Positions 41,621 to 50,245 of a stretch of 64,000 bases of DNA are shown here, in pieces (the first letter of the stretch is position 1; each line of letters starts with the position of its first letter). Below the pieces are notes generated by a model. The model was not told where the DNA came from, did not search any database, and worked only from the letters and a program-made list of their open reading frames with translations. Both the position numbers and the translations under genes were made by a program. This stretch comes from Mucilaginibacter sp. UR6-11 (GTDB lineage: Bacteria; Bacteroidota; Bacteroidia; Sphingobacteriales; Sphingobacteriaceae): the NCBI RefSeq assembly GCF_020880695.1, contig NZ_JAJIWO010000002.1, forward strand, positions 62,001-126,000. The letters run 5' to 3'.

Positions 41621-44011
41621 TTAGAATTTGATATTTACTGATGCCAGGAAATTAACCGGTGCCTGCGCAAACCAGTAATTATAATTTACGGTTTTACCTC
41701 CTTCAACATCCGGATAGGTGGCCCCGTCCGACTGGTATTTGGCGCTGAATACATTGTTGACCAATAACCCGATACCGATGTTTTTTACACCCCTGATATT
41801 GAAGTTATAGTTCAATCTTACATCGTTCACAAAATAATGCGGTAACGAGCGGCCGGCAGTTGAGGTGTTATCCAAAAACTGCTGGCTAACATATTTGCTG
41901 ATAAAAGCGATCCCTACATTTTTTACCGGGTGATAACTGATGGTGCTTGAACCCACAAAATTTGGCGAGTAAGCAATATCTGTTTTGGTGTATTGAAACG
42001 GTACCGGGTTATAGTTTTCGTCAAATAGCACCTGGTTAAAGTTTTTAACCTTATTGGTACTTAAGGTAGCGGTTGCTGCCCAGCTTAACTGCGGGGCTAT
42101 TTTAACCATGCCGTTGGCTTCAACGCCCGCGCGGTAACTGTCGGCTATGTTGGTACGGATAGCTTCGCCAACATCATTTAACGCGCCGGTTAATACCAGC
42201 TGGTTTTTATACAGCATATAAAAGCCATTGATACCGGCACTAAAGTTGCTTTGGCTGGTACGATAGCCCAGTTCCAGGTCTTTCAGGTTTTCGGCTTTAG
42301 GGCGGCTTGATGGTGACGAGTTAGTAAAATCGCTCCGGTTGGGCTCATGGTTACCTATAGCTATTGACGCGTAGACGTTGCTGTTGTCTGTTACCTGGTA
42401 GGTTATGCCTGCTTTAGGATTATAAAAGTTTAATCCTACCTGCTGCTGTACATTCTTCAAATTTTGATCATACCCTAAAAACGAGTAACCAATGTGGCGG
42501 TATTGCATATCGCCATATAATAAAACATCACCCAAATGATATTCGGCACGGGCAAACAGGTTAAAATCTGTTTTTTTGGCAAAGTTGCGCGAGTATTCAT
42601 AATCTGGCGGGATATTGGTGCTTTGCTGGGTCCACTCAATATTGTCATAATGGCGCCCCTTATATTCATTATAAGCGCCGCCTAAAGTAATAGTCAGTTT
42701 GTTGTCGGGCTTATAGTTGAAATTATAGGTTGCACCATAAAAATCATTATTGAGCCACAGGCGGCGTACCAGGTCTGTTGAGGTAACCGGCACTCCGCCA
42801 ACTACAACCGGCGTAATACCATAGCCGGCCAAATCATCATCGTTTTTATATTCTTCATAATAACCATAACCGTGCGTATAATGCAGCGCGCCGCTAAATG
42901 ACAACTGCGGATTAAGCTGCTGATCATACAGTAACTGGTAATAGTTTTGGTTATAGTTATCGGTTTGGTTACCGTAGTACTGGCCGGTGGCGTTAATATA
43001 GCCCAGCTCATTATACTTCCGGTTGCCAAATTTCACGCTGTCCTCGGGCACGCCGTCCCAGGCCTGGTGGGTTTGCTCATAACCGCCAAAAACATTAAGG
43101 CGCAATACGCTGCTTTTGCCATAATAGGCCCCGCTTAAAAAGTAAGAGCGCAGGGTTGAGGCCGAACGGTCTATATACCCGTCAGACCGCATATTTGATA
43201 GCCTGCCGTCAAACGTATAGTGCCCGCCCAGTAAACCCGTGCCCAGGTTAAGTGTGTTCTTTAAGGTCCCGTATGAGCCGGCCGAGCTGCTTAGTTCGGC
43301 ATAGGCGCTGTCACGGCGGGTGGTGGTTTGGATATTGATGCTGGCACCAAAGGCGCCCGCGCCATTGGTTGAGGTGCCTACGCCGCGTTGTACCTGTATA
43401 TTATCTACCGACGAGGCCAGGTCAGGCAGGTCGACGAAGTAAACGCCCTGGTCTTCGGCATCATTCATCGGGATACCATTCAGGGTTACGTTAATACGGG
43501 TTGGATCCGATCCGCGGATGCGGATACTGGTATAACCTATGCCGGCGCCCGCGTTTGATGTTACTACGGTTGACGGGGTTTGTTCCAGCAGGTACTCAAA
43601 CCCACGGCCCGAGTTGTTTTTCTCGATATCCTTTTTATTGAGATTGGTAAATGCAGTCGGTGAGTTGGCCGATGCGCGGGTTGCGTTTACGGTAACCTCT
43701 TCGGTTACCATATTGCTTTGCGCCAATGCAAAATCAAGTTGCTGATTTGCAGAAAGCGTTATCGTTTTTTGAGCGGCATGATAGCCCAGATAACTTACCG
43801 TTAAGGTATAACTGCCGCCTTTAACATTTTTAAAAGCATACTTGCCGCCAGCGTTACTGGTAGTGCTTACGGCTAGGTTTTGCAGGGTAATGGTTGCGCC
43901 GGGCAATGCTTCGCCGGTTTGCTGGTCAGTAATCTTCCCTGATACAGAGAATTGGGCCGATGCCAGGACAGGCAGCAGCAGGGCAAATAATGCCGTAAAT
44001 AAATTTTTCAA
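41621..44011 (-). CDS. TonB-dependent receptor, probable thiamine uptake
   Basis: A 796-residue outer-membrane receptor: TTG start, signal peptide (LKNLFTALFALLLPVLASA), carboxypeptidase-regulatory-like domain (SGKITDQQTGEALPGATITL), plug domain (GFEYLLEQTPSTVVTSNAG, IRIRGSDPTRINVTLNGIP) and a 22-strand-type barrel to the C-terminal PVNFLASVNIKF. The TPP riboswitch precedes it by about 70 bases and a PnuT transporter follows, so thiamine or a thiamine phosphate is the inferred ligand. The TTG is chosen because it starts the signal peptide directly. Confidence 0.9.
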   Translation of the reverse strand: MKNLFTALFALLLPVLASAQFSVSGKITDQQTGEALPGATITLQNLAVSTTSNAGGKYAFKNVKGGSYTLTVSYLGYHAAQKTITLSANQQLDFALAQSNMVTEEVTVNATRASANSPTAFTNLNKKDIEKNNSGRGFEYLLEQTPSTVVTSNAGAGIGYTSIRIRGSDPTRINVTLNGIPMNDAEDQGVYFVDLPDLASSVDNIQVQRGVGTSTNGAGAFGASINIQTTTRRDSAYAELSSSAGSYGTLKNTLNLGTGLLGGHYTFDGRLSNMRSDGYIDRSASTLRSYFLSGAYYGKSSVLRLNVFGGYEQTHQAWDGVPEDSVKFGNRKYNELGYINATGQYYGNQTDNYNQNYYQLLYDQQLNPQLSFSGALHYTHGYGYYEEYKNDDDLAGYGITPVVVGGVPVTSTDLVRRLWLNNDFYGATYNFNYKPDNKLTITLGGAYNEYKGRHYDNIEWTQQSTNIPPDYEYSRNFAKKTDFNLFARAEYHLGDVLLYGDMQYRHIGYSFLGYDQNLKNVQQQVGLNFYNPKAGITYQVTDNSNVYASIAIGNHEPNRSDFTNSSPSSRPKAENLKDLELGYRTSQSNFSAGINGFYMLYKNQLVLTGALNDVGEAIRTNIADSYRAGVEANGMVKIAPQLSWAATATLSTNKVKNFNQVLFDENYNPVPFQYTKTDIAYSPNFVGSSTISYHPVKNVGIAFISKYVSQQFLDNTSTAGRSLPHYFVNDVRLNYNFNIRGVKNIGIGLLVNNVFSAKYQSDGATYPDVEGGKTVNYNYWFAQAPVNFLASVNIKF

Positions 44012-44082
44012 TGTTGTTAAATAAAAACTGTTAAACCATCTGCACACCAGGGTTGAATGCGCAGTACACTTAACTTATTACC

Positions 44083-44272
44083 TCTCCCTACGCCGGCATT
44101 ACCCGGATCAGGTGCAGTTAAGTTGCAGGTTTTGAGTTTTGTGTTGTATGCTTTTACTTACAACCTTCAACATATAACTTACAACTCAACATGGGTTTGA
44201 TCTCAGCCTGTCTTTCAGTTTGGTTAAATATGCTGCAGCAATATTTATCTTTCCAAAGCAAGGCACCCCTTG
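44083..44272 (-). ncRNA. TPP riboswitch upstream of the TonB receptor
   Basis: On the minus strand the 5' element GGGGTGCC (44262-44269), the CTGAGA loop (44201-44206) and the 3' half CCTGATC...GGTAATGCCGGCGTAGGGA (about 44085-44112) appear in the order of the THI-box. Spacing is longer than usual because of a large insert of about 90 bases between CTGAGA and CCTGATC, with a nested hairpin (GTTGTA/TACAAC). The aptamer ends about 70 bases before the receptor start, so it controls this operon, probably by translation or termination. Confidence 0.93.
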
Positions 44273-44340
44273 AGAATTATACGGCAAAGGTATTTTTTTA
44301 TTTGGATATCGGATGGTTGATTTTTGATTTGTTGATTTAT

Positions 44341-44575
44341 GAAGGATCAACCTGCAGTGGTGATCCATTTAAAAATATGGATCACCCGGATCACCGTTTT
44401 TTGATAACGTATTGTAAATAAATATTTTACATTTTTGAGCGGATCACTTTGGATCAGTCCTATTCGTCAGGGCTTTTAAGCGTAAATATTAAATAGATAG
44501 CTGATAATCAAATTATTGAGAAAGGGCCGTTTTTCACCCTTTTTTCAGGAGCGGATCACCAAAAGCGGATCACCT
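44341..44575. promoter_or_regulatory. Cluster of GGATCA(C) elements upstream of the thiamine operon
   Basis: GGATCA or its complement occurs eight times within about 235 bases, several as GCGGATCAC or ATGGATCACC, in the space between the response-regulator 3' end and the riboswitch. The density is unexpected by chance and suggests repeated binding sites or a short-word expansion. No gene is seen here. Confidence 0.5.
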
Positions 44576-44590
44576 GACTACAACTCATCA

Positions 44591-45346
44591 TTACAACATC
44601 CTCTTCAACGCGGCCTTTACCTCTTCTTTATTTTGACGGGATATCGGTATTTTGGTGCCGTCGTTCATCAGCAATATGCCGCCATCTTCTTTGAGCAGGC
44701 TTTTAACAAAATTGATATTAACCAAATGCGATTGATGGGTGCGAATAAACCCATGCAATTGCAACAGTTCTGAAAACTCTTTTAGGGTTTTGCATACCAA
44801 TAGGTGCTCGCCGGCCGTAGTGTAAAAAGTTGTGTAATTGTCTGATGCCTCGCAGCGGATAATCTCGTCAATTTTTATATACCTGATCTCTTTCAGCGTA
44901 GGCAGGGCTATTTTCGGAACGTCCTTTTGCCCGCGCATCATGTACTCAATCAGGTTCTCCAGTTTATGATCCTTGTTTTTTACGCTGATCTTTTTACCGG
45001 CCTTTTCTATGGCGTTTTTTAACTCGCTTATATTAATGGGCTTCAGCAAATAATCAAGTGCCGAAAATTTGATAGCCTGTATGCCATACTGATCATAAGC
45101 GGTAATGAATATTACTTCAAAATTTGGTTCGGCAAATGCTTTTAAAACCTCAAAGCCCGATTTTTCAGGCATCTGGATATCCAGCAATACCAACGCCGGC
45201 AGGTGTTGTTTAATGGCCGCAATTCCGTCATCCGCATTTTGGGCTATGGCAACAATGGTTACATCCGGGCAATGATCCCCCAAAATATTTTGCAGGTTTT
45301 GGATATTGTTGGGCTCGTCGTCAATAATAACACAGGTAATTTCCAT
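44591..45346 (-). CDS. LytTR-family response regulator
   Basis: A 251-residue regulator with an N-terminal CheY-like receiver (CVIIDDEPNNIQNLQ, phospho-acceptor Asp in ALVLLDIQMPEKSGFE, YLLKPINISELKNA) and a C-terminal LytTR DNA-binding domain (IRYIKIDEIIRCEASDNYTTFY, RTHQSHLVNINFVKSL, IPISRQNKEEVKAAL). It starts 15 bases downstream of the LytS-type kinase gene and is its partner. Targets are unknown. Confidence 0.94.
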   Translation of the reverse strand: MEITCVIIDDEPNNIQNLQNILGDHCPDVTIVAIAQNADDGIAAIKQHLPALVLLDIQMPEKSGFEVLKAFAEPNFEVIFITAYDQYGIQAIKFSALDYLLKPINISELKNAIEKAGKKISVKNKDHKLENLIEYMMRGQKDVPKIALPTLKEIRYIKIDEIIRCEASDNYTTFYTTAGEHLLVCKTLKEFSELLQLHGFIRTHQSHLVNINFVKSLLKEDGGILLMNDGTKIPISRQNKEEVKAALKRML

Positions 45347-45360
45347 TGCGTAATTGTATA

Positions 45361-47136
45361 TTAAAACCAGGCGGTTAAAGTTATTATTATTGTTGTACCT
45401 GTGTGGCCACTATTAATTTGCAATTCAATTGGTTGGTTTTTATAGATCTGGTTAAGCAGGGCTATCCGTTCGCGGCCAAGTTTTAACCCAAAGCCTGAAG
45501 TACCGGCCGACTGCGAATCAAACCCTTTGCCATTATCGGCAATAGTAAATACCAGGTTATTTTGCTTTTTTTCTATGGTGATATTGATCTTTCCTTTAGT
45601 CAGCATCCCGCTTATGCCATGCTTGGCGGCGTTTTCAATAAACGGCTGCATCAGCATTCCAGGTATTTCCGTATTGGCTATGTTAATGCCTTTATGTACC
45701 TCAACCGTGTATTGAAATCCAAAGCGAAGTTGTTCTATCTCCAGGTAATCCCTGACGATCTTTAGCTCGTCTTCAAGGCTGATCAGTTCAGTACCGGTAG
45801 CACCCAGCACCTGCCGCGTAAGGTCGGCAAACTTGGCCAGGTAATGGTTTGCGCCGGCGCTGTCCTGCTGGTTCATCAGGTTTTGAATGGAGGTTAGCGC
45901 GTTAAACATAAAGTGCGGGTTAAGCTGTGCCCTTACAGACCCTAATTTTAGGTTAGCCATCTCTTTTTGCTGATCCAGTTTTCTCAATCTGCGCCTGTTG
46001 TATATATAGTAGATGATAAAGAGTATGAAAGCACCTATAACATAAGGTAATAGCTGTTCGATACTAAACTTCTCCGGCGAATAATCAGGATACACGTGAT
46101 ACTCAATGCGCGTTTCCTGGTTTTTATTCGTAGTACCCGTTGGATATATCAGTAACACCCGTTTACCCCCATCGGGAAAATATTGCGGGGTTACACCATA
46201 AACACTGTCTCTTAAATTAGAAACTATGAGATTTTTATACTCTTGCGGGCCATCATTAAAAACCCAGTATATATCATACCCCATTGTCGGGTGGCTTTTA
46301 AACCCAATGTTAAAACTAACCACACTGTCTGCCCAGAAATGAAAATCTAAAGGAGCACCGGTTATCTTATCAAATTTGCTGGCATATTTAGTTATGTTAG
46401 TCGGGCTAACAATAAACATTTCGGTTTTTTTCCAGGGTTTATCAAAAACCTGTATCCTGCTTATTATCGGTTTTAAATTATTGCGCCAGTTAAACACTGC
46501 CCCATCCCTTATGCTGTAATTTTTTACGTTTACAACTTCAACGGTAATTTCTTTGCCGGGCGCATTAAATTTACCCAAAAAGCCATAGGCTTTTTTAGCG
46601 CCATATTGTTGCTGTAACGCCGGCACCCTCCATGTTACCAACTCTGTACTGTCATTTTCTACTACGTGATAGCGGTAATTATTTACATTATCCGCATTTA
46701 TGCCCATTGCGATGGCGGTGACCGAGTCTTTATCAGCAAGCTTGTAGGCAATAAAATCTTTAGAGAGTGAGCTGGTATGATAGATAGAAACATTCGCGCT
46801 GGCACTACGTTTAACACCAAGTATTATTGACGTTTTGGGTATAAATTTATGAATAAAGCTTTCGGGATGGGCCTTATTCCAGGCATTCAAATTGGGAGGG
46901 CCTTCAATTTGAGTAAAAATCTCATATACACGGGTATCCATCACCCCCATAAGGGTTGTTTCCATATCAAATGCACTACTATTTTGGTAGCCATCAAAAT
47001 AAATCAATCTATTGGCTACTTTTGGTGGCTCGGGTGCACCTTTGTCTGTTGTAGTAACTGTTACTGTCGAGTTTTGCGCATAACCAACCGCCACCGCCGA
47101 TATAAAACCCAATAAAAGTAAAAACGCTTTTTTCAT
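45361..47136 (-). CDS. LytS-type sensor histidine kinase with periplasmic domain
   Basis: A 591-residue membrane kinase: signal peptide (MKKAFLLLLGFISAVAVGYA), a large periplasmic region (residues 25-375) of unknown fold, one TM helix (LPYVIGAFILFIIYYIY, about 380-400), the His_kinase block RAQLNPHFMFNALTSIQNLM with the phospho-acceptor His, and a HATPase domain (MLMQPFIENAAKHG, DNGKGF, GLKLGRERI). It is paired with the LytTR regulator downstream. ATG 47136 is the signal-peptide start. Confidence 0.93.
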   Translation of the reverse strand: MKKAFLLLLGFISAVAVGYAQNSTVTVTTTDKGAPEPPKVANRLIYFDGYQNSSAFDMETTLMGVMDTRVYEIFTQIEGPPNLNAWNKAHPESFIHKFIPKTSIILGVKRSASANVSIYHTSSLSKDFIAYKLADKDSVTAIAMGINADNVNNYRYHVVENDSTELVTWRVPALQQQYGAKKAYGFLGKFNAPGKEITVEVVNVKNYSIRDGAVFNWRNNLKPIISRIQVFDKPWKKTEMFIVSPTNITKYASKFDKITGAPLDFHFWADSVVSFNIGFKSHPTMGYDIYWVFNDGPQEYKNLIVSNLRDSVYGVTPQYFPDGGKRVLLIYPTGTTNKNQETRIEYHVYPDYSPEKFSIEQLLPYVIGAFILFIIYYIYNRRRLRKLDQQKEMANLKLGSVRAQLNPHFMFNALTSIQNLMNQQDSAGANHYLAKFADLTRQVLGATGTELISLEDELKIVRDYLEIEQLRFGFQYTVEVHKGINIANTEIPGMLMQPFIENAAKHGISGMLTKGKINITIEKKQNNLVFTIADNGKGFDSQSAGTSGFGLKLGRERIALLNQIYKNQPIELQINSGHTGTTIIITLTAWF

Positions 47137-47341
47137 GTGACCTAAGTTTTGAAGGTAATAATTAATGCCCAAAACTCATTTAATTTAAACAGCCCCACAA
47201 CTGACAATGAGTAAACGACATGGTTAGCCGAGAATTATACCAATTTGATCCCGATCGGCTTATAGCAACGGTTTTAAACTAATCACTACAGGCCAATTCA
47301 ACCCTTTAACCTTTTACCTTTCACCTTTCACCTCAAAAATG

Positions 47342-47349
47342 TACTTTTG
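47342..47349 (+). promoter_or_regulatory. aspS -7 promoter box (TACTTTTG)
   Basis: A TAnnTTTG match preceded by a pyrimidine-rich low-complexity stretch (ACCTTTCACCTTTCACC). It predicts a 5' UTR of about 18 bases for aspS. Confidence 0.55.
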
Positions 47350-47372
47350 CAAACTTTACAAAATACGTTACC

Positions 47373-49118
47373 ATGTTAAGAACACATACCTGCGGCGAAC
47401 TAACTATCAATAATTTAGGCCAGACAGTAACTTTATGCGGCTGGGTACAGAAATCGCGCGATTTAGGCGGTACCACATTTATCGATGTGCGCGACCGCTA
47501 TGGTTTAACCCAACTGGTATTAAATACAGACAGCGACGATACTTTGCGCGAAACCAGCCGCGGGCTGGGCCGTGAATTTGTTATACAGGTTACCGGTACT
47601 GTGATAGAGCGTACCAATAAAAACACCAAAATATCAACCGGCGATATCGAGATCACCGTACAATCAATAGAAGTCCTTAACTCCTCAAAAGTCCCTCCGT
47701 TTATGATAGAGGACGAAACCGACGGCGGGGAAGAACTAAGAGCAAAATACCGGTACCTTGATCTGCGCCGCAACCCGATCCGCAACAACCTGGTACTGCG
47801 CCATAAAATGGCACAGGAGATCCGCAAATACCTTGACGGGCTTGATTTTATCGAGGTGGAAACCCCGGTACTGATCAAATCAACCCCCGAAGGCGCACGC
47901 GATTTTGTGGTGCCAAGCCGCATGAACCCGGGCGAGTTTTACGCCCTGCCGCAATCGCCGCAAACCTTCAAGCAATTGCTGATGGTAAGTGGTTTTGACC
48001 GCTATTTCCAGATCGTTAAATGTTTCAGGGATGAGGATTTAAGGGCCGACCGCCAGCCTGAGTTTACGCAGATTGACTGCGAGATGGCTTTCATTAACCA
48101 GGAAGATATCCTGAATATTTTTGAAGGATTAACCCGCCACCTGTTTAAGGCGGTAAAGGGTATTGAATTTAATGATTTCCCACGGATGCAATATGCCGAC
48201 GCCATGCGTTTATATGGGTCAGACAAACCGGATATTCGTTTTGGGATGGAGTTTGTTGAGCTGAATGATATTGTAAAAGGCAAGGGCCTGGGCATATTTG
48301 ATAATGCCGAGCTGGTTGTGGGCATCAATGCCAAAGGCTGCGCCGATTATACCCGTAAACAAATTGATGAGCTGACCGAATGGTTAAAGCGCCCGCAAAT
48401 TGGCGCTACCGGCATGATTTATTGCCGGTATACTGCCGATGGTACGTTAAAATCATCTGTAGATAAATTTTATAGCGAAGACGACCTGACCAACTGGGCT
48501 GCTGCATTTGAGGCCGAGCCGGGCGACCTGATCCTGATCCTGGCCGGTAATGCCGATAAGGCCCGCAAGCAGTTAAATGAGTTGCGTTTAGAAATGGGGA
48601 ACCGTTTGGGTTTACGTGATAAAAACGAGTTCGCGCCGTTATGGGTGCTGGATTTCCCGCTGTTGGAGTGGGATGAAGAAACTGAACGCTACCACGCTAT
48701 GCACCACCCGTTCACCTCGCCAAAGCCCGAAGATATCGCTATGTTAGATACCAACCCGGGCGATGTACGTGCCAATGCCTATGATTTAGTAATAAACGGC
48801 ACAGAAATAGGTGGTGGATCTATCCGGATCCATGACCGGGCCTTACAGGCTTTAATGTTTAAGCATTTGGGCTTTAGCACAGAAGAGGCACAAAAACAAT
48901 TTGGCTTTTTGATGGACGCGTTTGAATATGGCGCGCCGCCGCATGGTGGTATTGCTTTCGGCTTTGACAGGCTGTGCTCAATTTTTGCCGGATTAGATTC
49001 TATCCGCGATGTGATAGCGTTCCCTAAAAACAACTCGGGCCGCGATGTGATGATCGATTCGCCGTCAACCATTGCCGATGCACAGTTAAACGAATTAAAA
49101 ATTAAAACAGCGCTATAG
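47373..49118 (+). CDS. aspS: Aspartate--tRNA ligase
   Basis: A 581-residue class II synthetase charging tRNA-Asp. An N-terminal OB-fold anticodon-binding domain ([21 protein letters not shown]) precedes the catalytic core with motif 2 [18 protein letters not shown] and motif 3 GIAFGFDRL. The bacterial GAD insertion lies between ([20 protein letters not shown]). Length is normal for the bacterial type. It is a single gene, divergent from the LytS/LytTR operon. Confidence 0.97.
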   Translation: MLRTHTCGELTINNLGQTVTLCGWVQKSRDLGGTTFIDVRDRYGLTQLVLNTDSDDTLRETSRGLGREFVIQVTGTVIERTNKNTKISTGDIEITVQSIEVLNSSKVPPFMIEDETDGGEELRAKYRYLDLRRNPIRNNLVLRHKMAQEIRKYLDGLDFIEVETPVLIKSTPEGARDFVVPSRMNPGEFYALPQSPQTFKQLLMVSGFDRYFQIVKCFRDEDLRADRQPEFTQIDCEMAFINQEDILNIFEGLTRHLFKAVKGIEFNDFPRMQYADAMRLYGSDKPDIRFGMEFVELNDIVKGKGLGIFDNAELVVGINAKGCADYTRKQIDELTEWLKRPQIGATGMIYCRYTADGTLKSSVDKFYSEDDLTNWAAAFEAEPGDLILILAGNADKARKQLNELRLEMGNRLGLRDKNEFAPLWVLDFPLLEWDEETERYHAMHHPFTSPKPEDIAMLDTNPGDVRANAYDLVINGTEIGGGSIRIHDRALQALMFKHLGFSTEEAQKQFGFLMDAFEYGAPPHGGIAFGFDRLCSIFAGLDSIRDVIAFPKNNSGRDVMIDSPSTIADAQLNELKIKTAL

Positions 49119-49265
49119 CACGCCTGCACATAATAGTTTTTGCCGTTTGCCGTTAAAGGCTACAATAACGGCGAATAATATTTTGTAGTTTTGCGCAAAT
49201 GCTAAAAAATGTTAAATTTTTAAGCCCTCGTATTTTTTTAAGTATAGTTGCAAAGAAAAACCCGC

Positions 49266-49733
49266 ATGAAAAAACATCTTATACTATTTAGCCTGTTAGT
49301 TATTGGTTTATCGGCTTGCCAAAAAATTGATTCAAAAACCCAGGCTGTTACACAGGCATCGGTTGATGATGCAAAAATACAGGCTTATATCAAGGCCAAC
49401 AAGATTACGGCCACCAAAGATGCATCCGGCATTTATTACAATATCATTTCACCGGGGACAGATCCAAAACCAACTTTGCAATCTACCGTAAAGCTTACTT
49501 ACAGCGATTATTATTTAAATGGCATTTTGGTAGGTAAAGTTAGCGGCGTACAGGCCAAATTAAGCGCCTTTATAGCCGGCTTACAAACCGGAGTTGCCAA
49601 AATTGGTACCGGCGGCCGGATATACCTGATCATACCTTCGGGCCAGGCTTACGGCACTGGCGACCAAAACGGCATCCCGGGAAACTCTGTACTTACTTAC
49701 ACGGTCGACCTGGATGGTGTAACTGCTAATTAA
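49266..49733 (+). CDS. FKBP-type peptidyl-prolyl isomerase lipoprotein (degenerate)
   Basis: A 155-residue exported lipoprotein (lipobox GLSACQK) with an FKBP fold. The C-terminal part GTGGRIYLIIPSGQAYGTGDQN and SVLTYTVDLDG is FKBP-like. The usual catalytic YxGxxxDGxxFDSS region is altered to YSDYYLNGILVGK, so isomerase activity may be weak or lost. It stands 40 bases upstream of an intact FKBP paralogue, suggesting a tandem duplication with divergence. ATG 49266 fits the signal peptide. Confidence 0.82.
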   Translation: MKKHLILFSLLVIGLSACQKIDSKTQAVTQASVDDAKIQAYIKANKITATKDASGIYYNIISPGTDPKPTLQSTVKLTYSDYYLNGILVGKVSGVQAKLSAFIAGLQTGVAKIGTGGRIYLIIPSGQAYGTGDQNGIPGNSVLTYTVDLDGVTAN

Positions 49734-49773
49734 GCGGCTAACCCGCGTATTGATTTAAAACGAACTCATTAAC

Positions 49774-50244
49774 ATGAAAAAATATTTATTACTAATCTGC
49801 GTTTTTGCCATCGCTTTCTCCTCATGCAGAAAAACGGTTGAAAGCCCTTTTGACCCTACCGAGCAGGCAAAGCTTGATGATAAAGCTATACAGGATTATT
49901 TTTTGTCAAACGGTATAACCAACGCAATTAAAGACCCTTCGGGATTGTATTATACGATAAATAATGCCGGAACCGGGGCTCATCCCACTACTTCGTCAAA
50001 TATCACCGTTAACTATACCGGCTTTCTTCTTGACGGCACACAGTTCGACTCGCAATCAAGTTATTTTTTCCATTTGACGGATTTAATCGAAGCCTGGAAA
50101 ATTGGCCTGCCGCTTATTGGTAAGGGTGGTACCATTACCATGTATGTACCTTCTGGTTTGGCTTATGGTTCTGCCGGAAGTTCAAAGGTTCCGTCAAACA
50201 CTTGCCTTATATTTACTATTACATTGCAAGGCTTTACCAACTAG
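49774..50244 (+). CDS. FKBP-type peptidyl-prolyl isomerase lipoprotein
   Basis: A 156-residue exported lipoprotein (lipobox FSSCRKT) with an intact FKBP domain: VNYTGFLLDGTQFDSQSSYFFHL, LPLIGKGGTITMYVPSGLAYGS and TCLIFTITLQGF. It would catalyse proline isomerisation in the periplasm or at the outer membrane. It is paired with the preceding, more degenerate paralogue and probably shares its transcript. It is convergent with the serine hydrolase gene (one-base gap between stops). Confidence 0.9.
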   Translation: MKKYLLLICVFAIAFSSCRKTVESPFDPTEQAKLDDKAIQDYFLSNGITNAIKDPSGLYYTINNAGTGAHPTTSSNITVNYTGFLLDGTQFDSQSSYFFHLTDLIEAWKIGLPLIGKGGTITMYVPSGLAYGSAGSSKVPSNTCLIFTITLQGFTN

Positions 50245-50245
50245 G

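Noticed and set aside
44186..44421. Short ORFs across the TPP riboswitch
   Set aside because: They cross the conserved aptamer and have no protein-like features.
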